A stretch of 64,000 bases of DNA from Piezodorus guildinii (lineage: Eukaryota; Arthropoda; Insecta; Hemiptera; Pentatomidae): NCBI GenBank assembly GCA_023052935.1, contig CM041292.1, positions 98,752,237 through 98,816,236 of the forward strand. Reading direction: 5' to 3'. Made by a program: the position numbers and the translations under genes. This document shows positions 1-11,339 of the stretch, piece by piece. Below the pieces are notes generated by a model. That model had not been told where the DNA came from, searched no databases, and was given only the letters and a program-made list of their open reading frames with translations. Position 1 is the stretch's first letter. Every line of letters starts with the position of its first letter.

Positions 1-19
1 TATTATTTATTTTGTTTTA

Positions 20-260
20 TTCGTTAACCAGTAGCATAACAGCATTAGATGCCAAAGGTCACGGGTTCAAATAAGCATGTTACCCTAGGATTTTTTAATG
101 GGAGTAAAAATTCCTTTTTTATGCCGTCCTTCGGAAGGACGTAAAAAGTGGTAAAGATCTCTATCCTAATTAAACCCGTATAGGTAAAATTTAGGACTCC
201 TACATTAATATCGCCCGATTAGCCAGAGTAGCATAAAGTGACGTTAAATGAATAAACAAT
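20..260 (+). mobile_element. SINE-A copy 1 (tRNA-derived SINE)
   Basis: A short non-coding retroelement. A tRNA-like head carries an A-box-like stretch near 27-42 and a B-box-like GGGTTCAAAT near 63. The body has the family strings CCTAGGATTTTTTAATGGGA and GGGAGTAAAAATTCC, then a tail ending in GACGTTAAATGAATAAACAA. The same order recurs at 50820-51085 (+) and 56328-56610 (-). The copy may begin slightly before the window's first clear match. Such elements depend on LINE enzymes and Pol III transcription; whether this copy is active cannot be seen. Confidence 0.75.
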
Positions 261-715
261 CAATGATTTTTTATGAGGGAGGTTATGGTAATATAATATG
301 ACTTGTAAAATACTGACATAACAATCTTTACAATAGTTATCCTACAAGTTATATTAAGTTCTTTGAAAAACAAAGTTTAAGAGAAAGTATTACGAATTCA
401 CGCGATCCAAAGTGTTAACTCTAATTATAGAAGTTAAAAAAATAAAAATTCTTATTAGAAACTTTAGAACTAAATTAAGCCAGAAAACAATGCATTACAT
501 TTGTTATCCAATCACTGTAAATCGAAACAAAACTTAAGTAATAAGTGCAAGTCAGTAGTTGTTATTGAGAAGAATGATGACATAAGGATACATCAATTCA
601 GCTTTAAGAGAAGCTTTGACAAGTTTTATAAATGACCCACCGACGAGGTATCGTGAGAGGATTATATAACAACTTCAAAAAATACATACAAAAGAAAGAC
701 CCTTAAAGTCTTGTA
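261..715. other. AT-rich stretch, nothing recognised
   Basis: No reading frame, repeat unit or RNA-like structure that I can support. Confidence 0.5.
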
Positions 716-1110
716 TTGTTGAAGACCCATCTCTGTAATGGAAGACTTCCTCAATTTCCCGGAATCGATCTGACATTATTGCTGCTACTTCCAAAGCCCC
801 ACCAATTACCATGCTTCTTCTTCCGCCAATGTTCGTCCCCAACTTCTTCCACTAAGACGACGCTTCCTACTGCACTCAGGTGGATAATGCCGAGAGGCCT
901 GGGCAGAGCCGACCCTTGGCCACTGCTCCCCTCCGATCCATCATCGGCCACCCCACGGCAGCTCATTTCCTCGCCCGGGGCAGCGGATCTCATATTGCCA
1001 TTCGATGATGTATCGACCGTGTCTCTTTTATTAGGGCCTACATGTGTTCTCCTATAGCGGCGATCTTGGGTGTCTCAATCTGACACCCACACCGATCCTT
1101 CACGCGGATA
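716..1110. other. GC-richer patch without convincing gene
   Basis: Base composition rises sharply against both flanks. A 113-codon frame runs through 716-1057 on the plus strand and an 80-codon frame runs on the minus strand, but both are proline/serine/leucine-rich with no recognised domain and look like by-products of the lower AT content. Possible old unique sequence or regulatory DNA. Confidence 0.35.
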
Positions 1111-1440
1111 TAATTAGGCGAGGGCATGTTGTCAGCGAGCATCTATGAAATATATACTAAGATATATCACTGGCATCCCTATCATTAAATTAATATATGT
1201 AGCCAAACGCTATTACTATGCCTTATTCTTTGGTTAGTACATTAAAGATCAAAAATACAATGTTTGTATTTTTTAATGAATAATTGAAAATAAATCATAT
1301 TCTGAGACGATTAGTCCCTTAAAAATAACAAAAATGTACATTTCAAGTGTTATTTGTCTGGTCTTTTAAGACTTATACTTATATAACAGGCGGATTTAGA
1401 AACAATGCATAGTTTTCATCTATAGCTTACGATATTACAT

Positions 1441-2520
1441 ACGCTGGGAAGACTGATGGTAAAGCAGATGGAGAAAGAGTTAATGTTTAAAAGTGGTTAA
1501 AGATAAGAATTGACGAATGGATACGGGCAAGGAATTCCAAAATAGGGTAGCACGGTTTTTTGAAGGAGGCGGATCTGTGGGAAGGTATATACAAGTTTAT
1601 GAGTTGGGATCTATTGTTTAATGAATGGACAGAGGAACAAATGGTAAGCATATTAAGAATATAAGGAGTTTTTTCTGCTTCTGAAAAATCGGAAGAGATA
1701 CCACCAAGGAGGTATTACTGACGGAAGAGGGTAAAGCCAATCAGCTCGTACACCTACTAGAAACATGTAAGCGTCTAGGAATTCCACATGTGAATCTAAT
1801 GAAACAATTCATCGGTCTTTTGAGTCTCATATCAAATTTTCTCAGACAACCCGCCATATACAAGGCAATTGTAATCAAAGCTGAGAGAAAATGGAGAGCA
1901 TACGGGTTTCATTGGTCGTAGCCCATGCATTTACATTATCAATATCTTGTTGTAGCTTTTGGATAGCCTCGAGCATTTCGGAGGGGTGGAAGAAAAAATA
2001 GATTAACAGATCGTCAGCAAATAGGTGTTATTGAGAGTGATGGATGGAGTCAGAGAGATGGTTGATATAGGAGAGAAAAATAAGTTGAGGAGAGTGAGGA
2101 ACCCTGAGAAACAGTACGTGTTAGTGAAATGGAGGAGGAAGGAGGTTCATTAGGTATGACAACAGTTTTAGCTCGTGATGACAAAAAGGAAACAAGCAAT
2201 TTTAAGACGCTGTTCAATATTCCAAGGTTTTGTAATTTGGAAAGCAGAATGCTATGATTAATTGAATCGATAGCTTTTGAGAAATCGAAAAGGATCAAAA
2301 TAGCTATTTTTGTTGGTCTATTAGGGATTGTAGGTCTTGAGTGATTTTTAACAATGCAGATTGGGAAGAATATTGGGATCGGAAACCGGACTGTAAAAGG
2401 GTTTAGAATTTTTTTTCCTCTAGAAAGTTATTAAGTAGTGAGTGAACTATTCATTCAAGTAGTTTGGATTGATTGGATAAAATGGAGATACGTCTAGGGT
2501 CGGAAATTGAATAATTAATA
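1441..2520 (-). mobile_element. LINE (Jockey/CR1-like) reverse transcriptase remnant
   Basis: A decayed non-LTR retrotransposon ORF2 readable across several frames on the minus strand. From high to low coordinates it shows RISILSNQSKLLE, QSGFRSQ, then LFDFSKAIDSINHS (the RT motif with catalytic Asp) near 2285-2250, VSQGSSLS near 2120, and HLFADDLLIY near 2025-1995, where FADD is the second catalytic box. After that come GIPRRLHV near 1780 and the carboxy-terminal FWNSLPVSIRQF near 1545-1505. Nonsense and frameshift changes are many: one TAA sits just before FADD and a stop lies after LLE. The family normally encodes endonuclease plus RT in about 900 residues; only the RT and C-terminal part remains, so it is dead. 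The exact clade needs alignment. Confidence 0.88.
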
Positions 2521-2801
2521 ATTGGATTTAAAAATCGTTGTGAAAAGAAAATTATTAAAAGTTTTTGTTCAAAGATTGTTGAAACAAATTTTGAACCCTC
2601 CCACTTCAGTTAGAAAGATTCAAGATAAGTTTATCAAGGACTTTCCTAAAAGATGTATGTAACCTGAGAATGGTAGGCAAGAAACGGTCCCAATCACATT
2701 TTCTGCAGGTAAGAAATCCTGAAGGATGCTGTCAAAAGATAAAACATTTCTTCTGAAAATGAGAAAAAAGCTATAGGACTAATAAAGACATTTAAAAATA
2801 A

Positions 2802-2805
<4 letters not shown>

Positions 2806-2875
<70 letters not shown>
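2806..2875. repeat. (TA)n microsatellite
   Basis: About 70 bp of uninterrupted TA. It creates a spurious Ile-Tyr reading frame on the minus strand. It directly adjoins the PLE-like inverted pair that starts near 2889. Confidence 0.97.
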
Positions 2876-2877
<2 letters not shown>

Positions 2878-2888
2878 ATCTAAACACT

Positions 2889-3232
2889 AATGAAGTAAAA
2901 CTTAATTTATTGTGCCAACGTTTCGAACTAAATTTTAGACTATCTTCATTTTTATAAGACCAAAGTGACAGCTTTATTTTATTTTTTTTTTTTTAATAAC
3001 TATTTAAAAGAATATATACAGAAAACATATTTGAGACATTATAAAAAGAAACAATGACGTATACTCTCAGTACTTAAAGCATATCATTTCTCTTTATACT
3101 ACCTAAAATATTTCTTTTCTCTAAAAATTATTTTAAACAAATAGGTTTTATTTTTTGTTTTATAGCCCTGAGGATAGTTTGGATTTTAGGCTGAAACGTT
3201 GGCACAATAAATAAAGTTTTATTTAATTATTT
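2889..3232. mobile_element. Penelope-like inverted pair with GAAACGTTGGC motif
   Basis: Two inverted copies of a ~65-bp unit: the left copy, on the minus strand at 2889-2950, and the right copy, on the plus strand at 3166-3230. Both read TTTAG..GAAACGTTGGCACAATAAAT toward their outer ends. The right copy has CTGAGGA at 3168-3174 and GAAAC at 3193-3197, which fits the hammerhead core CUGANGA..GAAA with a weak helix II between. The left copy has lost the first C. Penelope-like retroelements are known to carry hammerhead motifs and to insert with inverted 5' fragments; assignment here rests on that resemblance only. Confidence 0.55.
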
Positions 3233-3239
3233 TTTCGAT

Positions 3240-4529
3240 GACTGCACTCCTAACCAACTTCTCCTCAATATAAACAAACAACCCCGACCATTCCTCCATC
3301 ATTATGTATATAGTATAGTTGACTATAGCATAAATCAAGAAGGCAGTCAAGAATGGGGATAAATAGTTCTGACGTTCTCAACCATTATGTAGGTATCCGT
3401 CATGACCCAAAAGTAACATGTCCCTCAACCACTCCTTTGATTTAAAGGCTGTTGAACTCATTCAATTACTTTACATCCTTTACTATCTAGGAATCACCAG
3501 CTTACATATTAACTGGTTCCATGTTAGAAATATCTTTACGAAATATATACGTAAATGTAAAAAAATAATCAAGTGATTAGATAAATTAAAAATAAAATAA
3601 TAATAATAATCATTGCTAACATGGAATAATGCATGCAATGTTTTGCAACAATCCTTTTTTTTTTAGTGTATTATTATATATATGGCATACATACTAGCTT
3701 CCGAATACATGAACATTTCCTGGTTAATTTATTCGATAAGATTAGAGTAACACTTAAAGTAGCACAAATACCGCAACCATTTACTAATAAATATAATATA
3801 CCATAACAACTATAACGAGTTGTTATAATATGTTCTTAAAAAAGCAATTTAAGATAGTATTGCAGCTTACCTGAAAGATAAGAAAAGCAGGACCGGGTTG
3901 GAAGGGATGGCGAAGACGGTGATCGGATAGGGGCTGTTTTTATGCAAACTTGGAGAGGGCTGGTGGGATTGTGTGCTTCGGGCCTCGGCATCCAATGGCA
4001 ATTTTTCTGAATGGTTGTGCCCCCTTTCAGCCGCGTATTTGCTTTTCAATTTGGAATTTGTTTACATCGCCGAGTTGGTCTCCCGCGGGACCGTCTCGGA
4101 GCTTTCCCCTACCAATTTTTTTTTTTCCTATTTTTCCTTTTCATTTCCCGAGAGGGCATTGCTTCCTCATTGTCGGCAAACATTGTTTCCCTGTCTCTGT
4201 TAAAAGCACACCTTTTGTTTCCCGCGAGGATGAAGCGACACAGCGCAGCTATTAGTGCAGAACGTTCCGCTCCCCTTTGTAAATCGAATAACTGACGGGG
4301 AGATATCTTGTCATAGCAAATATTTATGTACAATTGTCTGAGAGAGATAAATACGTTTCCAAAATAAGACTGAGTCGTAGATCTGAATTATTTTTTAATT
4401 CTGATCGAACAAAATAGTTTATGAGGCTTAAAAATAAATTTATATAATTTAACCAAGTATTATTTCATATTCAAAATTTTGCGCTGAAATAAATAAAAAT
4501 AACCCATAACAGATCTGAAATATACCTCA
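3240..4529. other. Unassigned; GC-richer patch at 3860-4300
   Basis: 3240-3860 is AT-rich with no signal. 3860-4300 is GC-richer and open in several frames on both strands for 60-101 codons, with no domain, conserved motif or splice-bounded structure that I recognise. The overlap of many mediocre frames is what composition alone would give. Confidence 0.35.
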
Positions 4530-5614
4530 CTCAAAAAAGTTTCCATAAAGCATGCTACTAATTTGCATGGCTATTTATTTTCAATTTAACAATTTCCTAA
4601 TGTATAAATTATTAATACTAACATTATATAAAAAAAAATGATTTATTTATTTTCATTTCAACATTATTATCTAACGAGGTCGAATGTCATTTGTTAATGA
4701 TAGGTCCATTAAGATTCCTTACACTTTTAATATTAATCCTACTTGTTGTACTATGACTGACTTTGCAGTGCTATATGTATAACTTAGCTCAATACTCAAA
4801 TCTTAGTTCAGTATTAGCTTTACTTGTGCCTGGGAGGCTGATTTATTTTCAGTATGCGCGTTTCTCGAGTTTTGAGAGAGCTTATGGTTAGTTATGGTAT
4901 ATCTCTAATAAAAATTGCACATCGAATGAATAAGTCATATGCTACTGTACAGTATGTACTAAAAAGACATAGAGAGTTAAAATCTCTGGAGGATAGACCA
5001 TGTACCGAAAGACCTAGGAACTGGAGAATCACCACAAGCGAGCCATCCTTACTGAAGTCAATGCAAATCCTCACTCTACCGCAACCTCAATGTCCGTCAG
5101 AATAAATATAGACTATGGGATTCTAGTCCACCCAGAAATAGTCAGAAAAATTCTAAGAAGGGAAGAAAACAGTGATGGAGTCACAAGATAAAAGCCAGTA
5201 ATCAGTAAAATAACCCGGAAGAAGCGGCTGGAATTTACAAAGGCGTTTGTAAATAAATCCAACAATTTCTGGGCAAGGGTCCAGTTTTATGAAAAATCCA
5301 AAATTTTCTCACTGGGAATCCTGCATCACCATATATATTGAGGCTGGTCTGGATTTTCGAATGTCCACGATCGATTTCAAAATTAGTAAAATATATGTAT
5401 TTCCTATTTGCCAAAATCTCTCTCTATTTTTTTTCTTTAAGATTGTCTTCGGGATTGATGTGGTATGCTGTGTACTGATAGCAACTCAGCGAAGTTGAGC
5501 AGCAGATCCAAATTGGAATTTCCTCCTCCTTCTGGACAAACATGTAAAGTAAAAAGTTGATTATTTTATTTGCATTTATTCAATTATGTTTGGATGTATG
5601 GAAACTTTTTTGAG
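4530..5614 (+). mobile_element. Tc1-like DNA transposon, internally deleted
   Basis: Terminal inverted repeats CTCAAAAAAGTTTCCATA at 4530-4547 and its complement at 5597-5614 bracket a transposase relic. The 18-bp string is typical of Tc1-family ends. At about 1.09 kb the element is shorter than an intact Tc1 (about 1.6 kb), because the catalytic half of the gene is mostly gone. A TA target duplication is not clear at the edges. Surrounding sequence is unrelated AT-rich DNA. Confidence 0.88.
4854..5330 (+). pseudogene. Tc1 transposase relic (DNA-binding half)
   Basis: The first 60 or so codons give a Tc1-type helix-turn-helix: GISLIKIAHRMNKSYATVQY, followed by a RPCTERPRN linker resembling the AT-hook-like GRP region. 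Near 5050 the frame shifts; the sense reading continues as EVNANPHSTATS, then GILVHPEIVRKILRR (the second recognition domain), a TAA near 5190, and KKRLEFTKAFVNKSNNFW near 5220-5270. The following VQFYEKSKIF occupies the place of the usual first catalytic Asp (normally DESKF) and lacks it. The remaining catalytic Asp and Glu positions are deleted. It would bind or cut nothing as it stands. Confidence 0.85.
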
Positions 5615-6659
5615 CGTGTGAGTTTGGTGGGGATGACAGACTTATGTTACAAATCCGCCAAAATAATAGGTTTTTACGTTTAAAACACGTTGTTCATGAA
5701 CAAATGAAGTTTTTCTTCTGAACTTTAAAAACATCAGTATCATCATGATGTACTAGTCTTCTGTTTCACCATCTCGAAGCTCTAAGGAACACTATCCTTT
5801 CATATGAGAATAGAAGAACCTGACGCATTGTCCAGGTGAGTGCTGACGCATCCATCAACAAGAGTGCTTGAGAAAAAAAAATATAAAAAAGGGAGAGGCT
5901 AGATAAAGTACAAGAGCCGATGAACTAGATCCTATGGAGTGACGGGCTTAGCTCACAGTGAACCGATCCGGAATGAGAACATATTCAATAAGGCTATTCT
6001 AGGGGGGCCCGGTGACACTGATTGCCTCTTGTTAGGACCGCACCCCCCTCCACCTCCAATAATCCCGTCCTATTCACTAGGCTATCTATTTGATAGGGGC
6101 TCTTCTAGGATGAGCACCTGGACCTTGTTTTGTGTCGCAATAGGGGGAATTCGTTATCTGCCCTCAAACCGATCGCGGAAATAGGAATCCGTGAATAGCA
6201 ATGGAGAATTGATCAAAGGTATCCACAAATAGGCTTAAGCCAAATCCACAATACTGATGTTCCACCATATGCTGCAGATCACAGGACATAAAAACTAAAA
6301 TGTATGTTCGTGATTATCCTAAAGGAATCTATGATATAATGCACCAGAAGTGCGGAATGAGAAAAACAATAATCCATTAGTATTTCTCAATATTGTACAG
6401 AGAAATCTTTACAAGCGTTTTTCGTTGAATCAGCAACAAAAATAATATCGATTATTTGCCGAATTAGATTTTAGCTAGTGAAAAAAAAAAAAAAAAAATG
6501 AAACAAAACCAATTATAATGGCGGAAGGGAGGAGAGTAAAGTTCTGCTAAATGCTAAACGATGATTGCGATAGAGAAATTTATGCGGATAGTAATTCCAT
6601 GGAACACCACTATCAACCTACCTAAAATTAATGAGTAATAACTGTATGTTTCTCTTCTT
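5615..6659. other. Unassigned; GC-richer patch at 5900-6190
   Basis: An 81-codon frame at 5939-6184 falls in the patch but shows no domain. A poly-A run of about 19 lies near 6480. No repeat partner found elsewhere in the window. Confidence 0.35.
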
Positions 6660-6930
6660 CTATCTTTTTTTTAAAGTGTCAATTTAATAATAATTATTTT
6701 TTAAAAATTTCGTTTATCAATTACCAAACTTTTTTTTTGCATAATGTATAACTATTGCTAGTTTTGATGTAACCTAACCATTTAATTTTTTTAAGTTTTT
6801 CTCAAAAAAAGTATTTGATCATGTAATAAAGATGTTGAAAAGTAATATTTAAGGGGTCTTAATTTAAAATAGTCACACCTCCCTCTCGAGCAATTATCGT
6901 GAGAGTAATATATAAGTTAAAACTATTATC
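6660..6930 (+). mobile_element. Degenerate fragment related to the TTAA MITE
   Basis: The string TTTTGATGTAACC..CATTTAATTTTTTTAAG matches the middle of the MITE copies at 21555-21957 and 22253-22720, and the region ends in CTCTCG..GAGAGT-like sequence. No terminal repeats survive. The assignment is weak. Confidence 0.35.
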
Positions 6931-7960
6931 TTTTATTATAGACACGCTTAGCGTCTGTAATGAATGGAAAAAAAGTGAAAGTTAAACATCAATTAATGTG
7001 TAATTTAAAAAAACGTTACTTAAAAATTTCTATATAGGCTCAGTTAAGGGAGATCATTTAAAAATAATTATATACTCTGATCTTAACAATTTAATTTAAT
7101 ATCGGAGGTGATAATAATAAATTGATAAAGGTAAATTATATAAATATTAAAATTTCAAATGCTCATTTGCTAATCTTTATTGAATTTTGAAATAAGGATA
7201 TAGTGAACAAGGTTATTTTATTTTTTTGTATTATTCTCCTTTGTGTTTTATTATTTTATTTTTGTTTACTTTGTACATATGGTATGAATAGTTTCTTAGA
7301 ACTTCAATACTTATCGCTCCAGAGTAAGGCAGATAGTATTATTTCCCGATAAATAAAATATATTTTGAAAAGAATAGTTGTATATTTATATTAAAGATAT
7401 TCCTCCTTCAAAATATTTTTTCTAAAAATAAATTACAAAGTGCATCTATGTCCTTTGATCAATACATGTCAGACGGTCGGATTTCATCCTGTTGAAGCCC
7501 TGGAAGGATGCAAGGGCACCCAGTCCATTAGGCAGATATGGTTTCGGCTCCAGGTACCTCATGGAGATTCCAGGGCTGATAAGAGAACAATGAAGAGCTT
7601 AGAGCCCATTCTGCTCACACGTGTTGGCCCAGCTCAGATAAAAGGAGGCTGATGTATGGAACACTCGGATCAGGTTTCTAGGAGATTCTATATATACTGA
7701 AAGTGATATCTGTGAAATTAGGGACTAAAAATGTTTCCTAAAAGTCATATTTCATACAGCTTCTGATAATGCTGTTGCCGGTATATAACGAGTAAAACTT
7801 TTAAAAAATGTAGTATACTTAGCAGTAACAGTAAAACAAAAAGTATTTAGTGCTCGAATAAGTGAACCTTATGGTTTTAGCTATGGGACAAAGAAAGAAA
7901 AGACTAATAACTCTATAATCTCTGAAGGTTCTTGGGCTCAGTCATATAGAGGTTCATATC
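6931..7960. other. AT-rich stretch, nothing recognised
   Basis: A short less AT-rich interval at 7440-7660 has a 70-codon frame with no recognised motif. The rest is AT-rich. Confidence 0.4.
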
Positions 7961-8176
7961 GTTTTTAGGCCAAGAGCATTGCAATGAGGTGATGAGGCCG
8001 ATATACCTAGCCCCAAGGGCCTTTTGGGTACCCACTTTACTGAGGCTAGGTTAAGGATCTCCATTACTCCGGGTAACCCCACGGCTGAAATAAGAGAATG
8101 AATGATATCTCGCCACTGCAGGGATTCGAACCCGGGAGAACAGTGAACTATTCACTAGACGACGACACTCCCCTAA
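7955..8176 (-). mobile_element. SINE-B copy 1
   Basis: Read on the minus strand, a tRNA-like head has A-box-like TCGTCTAGTGAATAGTT and a canonical B box GGGTTCGAATCCC near 8125-8137. The body contains the shared block AAAGTGGGTACCCAAAA near 8030, and the 3' part has CTCATCACCTCATTGC. The same order occurs at 39630-39795 (+) and, more diverged, at 62095-62256 (-). It is not a functional tRNA, because a SINE body follows the head. Confidence 0.75.
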
Positions 8177-8690
8177 ATGTAATGTAAATTTACTAAATAA
8201 TATATCTAAAATAATTTTAAATACCAAAATAAGAACAAATCCAATATTAACTTTGTTTTACTCTATGAAGACACTATAAAATTAAGGCATACTTATCTTT
8301 GACTGGCCTAAGAAGTTAAACATTCATTACCTGAAAAAAAAAGATAAATTATTTATCTGACAAAATAGATATTATATATGATTATAAATAAATAAATTTT
8401 TACTTTTCAATTATTTACTTATATTTCTTATAATCATTTTATTCAAATAAAAATATTTTGCAACATAGCTTAAAATGTTATAATTCATAATGTTATAGTA
8501 CCAGATCTATTTTTAACATGCTGCTTTAAATTTCATCTTGAATATTTTCATAATTGAGCATTTGATAGCATGTGGAGATACATGGGGTACCAGTATTCCT
8601 GCTTTTATTTCGAGTTAAAAAGCCAACAAAACAGCCAATAAAAATAAACCAAAACTTATTTAGAACGGTCACTAATTCATAAAATACATT

Positions 8691-8757
<67 letters not shown>
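8691..8757. repeat. (AT)n microsatellite
   Basis: About 60 bp of near-perfect AT dinucleotides. Confidence 0.95.
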
Positions 8758-8759
<2 letters not shown>

Positions 8760-8762
<3 letters not shown>

Positions 8763-9630
8763 TATTTATACACACTACATTGTTACATTAAAAAAATATA
8801 TATATTTTAACTGAAGGAGAGAAAATGTTAGTTAATACATTAAGGCAACAATATACGATAGGTTTGAAGGTTTGACCAGAAACGCAGATTATGGAATTAA
8901 TTTTAACACAGAAATTAAAACTGGCATGGTTTTTCACTAATAATTAACGAACCGTAATTAAGCCAAGCCTTAGCAAAGAATTACTGAATTGAAGTTCGCC
9001 AATTATTTAGAGGTTTATGTTTCAATTTTTTTTTTCCGAATATTTCATCATCGGAAATGATTCCTCGTAATTCTATAAAAAATGAAACAGTCTTTTAAAA
9101 ATTAGATTTTAAATTAAAACTAACAGAAAGTATATTCAAAGTCAGTATTTTACACCTGATTGAATCTGACAAAAACAGACATGGAAAAACGGAATGGACC
9201 TTCTAAAGTTTGTTAACTAGAAACGGGAAGAGGCGATACTGGGACACAATCGAGCAGAAAAACGACCCGACCGAAATTAAGGAGACAGTCGTTTAAGTTT
9301 CTTTTGCCGGCCTCAGTCTAAATTAACTTATTGATTGAAGGAGTTCTTGCAACAATTTTGGGGTATAGCACTTTGTCAGTGATAAGGTGAGAATTCTTTT
9401 TATACATGAAATAGTTTATATAATAACTAATGCATTAATCGGTCTCTAATGTGAAATTTAGATTTTAAAAATGAAGCAAAATTGCGACGATATATTACAA
9501 GATTATATAAAATCAGGCTTTAAACTTATTTGAGGATATTTTAATTATGGAGAAAGAATAAATCAATGCTCTATATTACAGTGCATCTATATTACTATTT
9601 TTTATTTTAAAAAAAAATACACCAAAAATA
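8760..9630. other. AT-rich stretch, nothing recognised
   Basis: No frame or repeat I can support; 9180-9330 is slightly less AT-rich. Confidence 0.4.
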
Positions 9631-9639
9631 TGCAATTCG

Positions 9640-10127
9640 TCCAACTTGTAAATTTGTAGGTTTTTTTTAATCCTAAAAAGATAAAAAATGGTCCAGGTTT
9701 TTAAATCAACAAAATTAAAAGTTCTTTTGAGGAAGAAATATAAAATATCGGCATTTAAGCCTTGTAAGACTATTTCAATCAGAATGAAATTTACATAATA
9801 TTAAAAACAAAGAATGTTTTTAATTCGAATTGAATTTAATTAAAATCGTACAAGGTGCAAAAGTGCGGAAAGGTATATGGTATTAAGTTGCTCTTAAGGT
9901 TCACCGAGCTAGATGAAAAAGTTGCTAAAAGATTTCGGTTAAACTCTCTTAAATACGAAATTTCAGTTTCGTATATCGTACACGGAGTCGTTTCACGCGA
10001 CTTGGCTATTTGGACTAAGGGACTCTAGAACGGGCATTTTCATTCTGGAATTCCATTATTTTCACGATTGCAATACTTACTTCCCTTACAATATATTTCA
10101 TATATAGATAAGAGAAAGTAAAAACGT
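9640..10127 (-). mobile_element. TIR850 partial copy
   Basis: Minus-strand match to the ~850-bp family. The left terminus is present (complement of AAGAGAAAGTAAAAA at 10108-10122), with family blocks for the cold-spot string TTGCGATCGTGAAAA (here diverged), the GACTTGG..TTTGGACT block, and the AATATCGGCATTTAAGCC block near 9750. The far end is missing. No coding capacity. Confidence 0.7.
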
Positions 10128-10277
10128 TGTATTTGTAAAATCATTTTCTTATCGTCAAAATTCGTTACTTTACAGATATGGAATTCATTCCTATAATTAA
10201 TTTGCTATTTTCCCATACCTGCTAGTTTGATAAATAATCATGTATATGATTCAAACCAAAGAAGATTTTTAAAAGTA

Positions 10278-10446
10278 CAGGAAGGAATTCGTCCGGCTGG
10301 CTGTCAGTAAAAGCAACAATAAAATATTGAAAACTAATTATTGTCTGCCACATTTCGATCCCCGTTGTGGGTCATCATCAGGAGAATCGCTACGATTTCG
10401 CTGATGATGAACCACAATGGGAGTCGAAACGTTGCAGACAAATTTT
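10278..10446. mobile_element. PLE-like palindromic unit with two hammerhead-like cores
   Basis: Begins with GGAAGGAATTCGTCCGG, the family's outer end (compare 13601 and 35302). On the minus strand a core has CTGATGA (10381-10375) and GAAA (10356-10353). On the plus strand CTGATGA (10401-10407) is followed by a GAACC..GGGAGTC helix-II-like arm and GAAACG (10426-10431). The two cores face each other as an imperfect palindrome. The right outer arm is lost. The adjoining TIR850 copy starts 38 bp further on. Confidence 0.65.
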
Positions 10447-10483
10447 TAGATGGAATAAATTCAGAATAAGACAATATATTTTT

Positions 10484-11339
10484 ACTTTCACTTACCTATA
10501 TACGAAATATAAAGTAGGGGAAAGTATTGCGATCGGGAAAATTTTCGAATTATAGTTTTCAACGGAAATACACGTTTTAGGGTCCCCTGAGTCCAAATGA
10601 CCAATCCCGCAAAAAGATCTTTGTCTGTGTCTGTGTGTTGGTTCAGGCGCGAAAACAAAAAGTGCTATAAAACTGAAACAACATATTTAAGATGACTATA
10701 CACTCGAGATGTTACAGCAACTTTTTCATGAATATCAGCTATCTAGAAGAGCCACTTTATACCACGAATTTTGCACTTTTTACGATTTTCTCAAAAATGG
10801 CTATAACGATTTTGATTAAACTCGCTATATCGAGTTTAAAAATTAATGTGCTTTAATCTTATGTAGGTTACTTCTTGATTGAAATAGTCTGACAGGGCTC
10901 AAATGCTGATATTTTAATTTTGTAGATTTAAAAAAAAAATCAGCCGCATCATCCTATTAGAATTGATGAATAACAGCTAAATATGGAAATAGAGCGAATT
11001 CGATAAACATCTTGAGGAGCAAAGTGCAAACATATTTTTTATGTGATTTTTATTTTTTTGAAAATTAAAACAGAAATATAGATGTATAATATACCGTTGG
11101 AAAGCTGAAGATTTTTAGAAAAAATACTATCATATACACAAAATTCTAAAAGTTAACGGAGGATGATGAAAAGCCGATAAAACAAACTGATTGTCGTAGA
11201 TAATAATATAATTGATAATTTAATAAAACACATGTTTCTATTCAAACTCAATTTAATTATTTCTTCAACAATTTATTTTAATCTCTAAGTGCATTTAAAA
11301 CTTCTAATATTGATTTTAACAACGGAGGTAAGTAAAAGT
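10484..11339 (+). mobile_element. TIR850 full-length copy 1
   Basis: 856 bp bounded by ACTTTCACTTACCT (10484-10497) and its near-complement AGGTAAGTAAAAGT (11326-11339). Internal blocks shared with 28358-29198 and 37260-38110 include AAAGTATTGCGATCG, TTTTAGGGTCCCCTGAGTCC, a GTGTGTGTG-like run, GAAGAGCCACTTTATACCA and TTTACGATTTTCTCAAA. No long frame, so non-autonomous. The superfamily is unknown. Target duplication is not obvious. Confidence 0.85.

Noticed and set aside
2694..2879. Ile-Tyr repeat protein (also 39638-39937)
   Set aside because: Pure translation of (TA)n microsatellites.
3950..4333. Four overlapping frames of 74-101 codons
   Set aside because: Overlap on both strands in a GC-richer patch, no domain; expected from composition.
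8120..8176. Functional tRNA gene on the minus strand
   Set aside because: Good B box, but the head is fused to a SINE body that recurs at 39630 and 62095.
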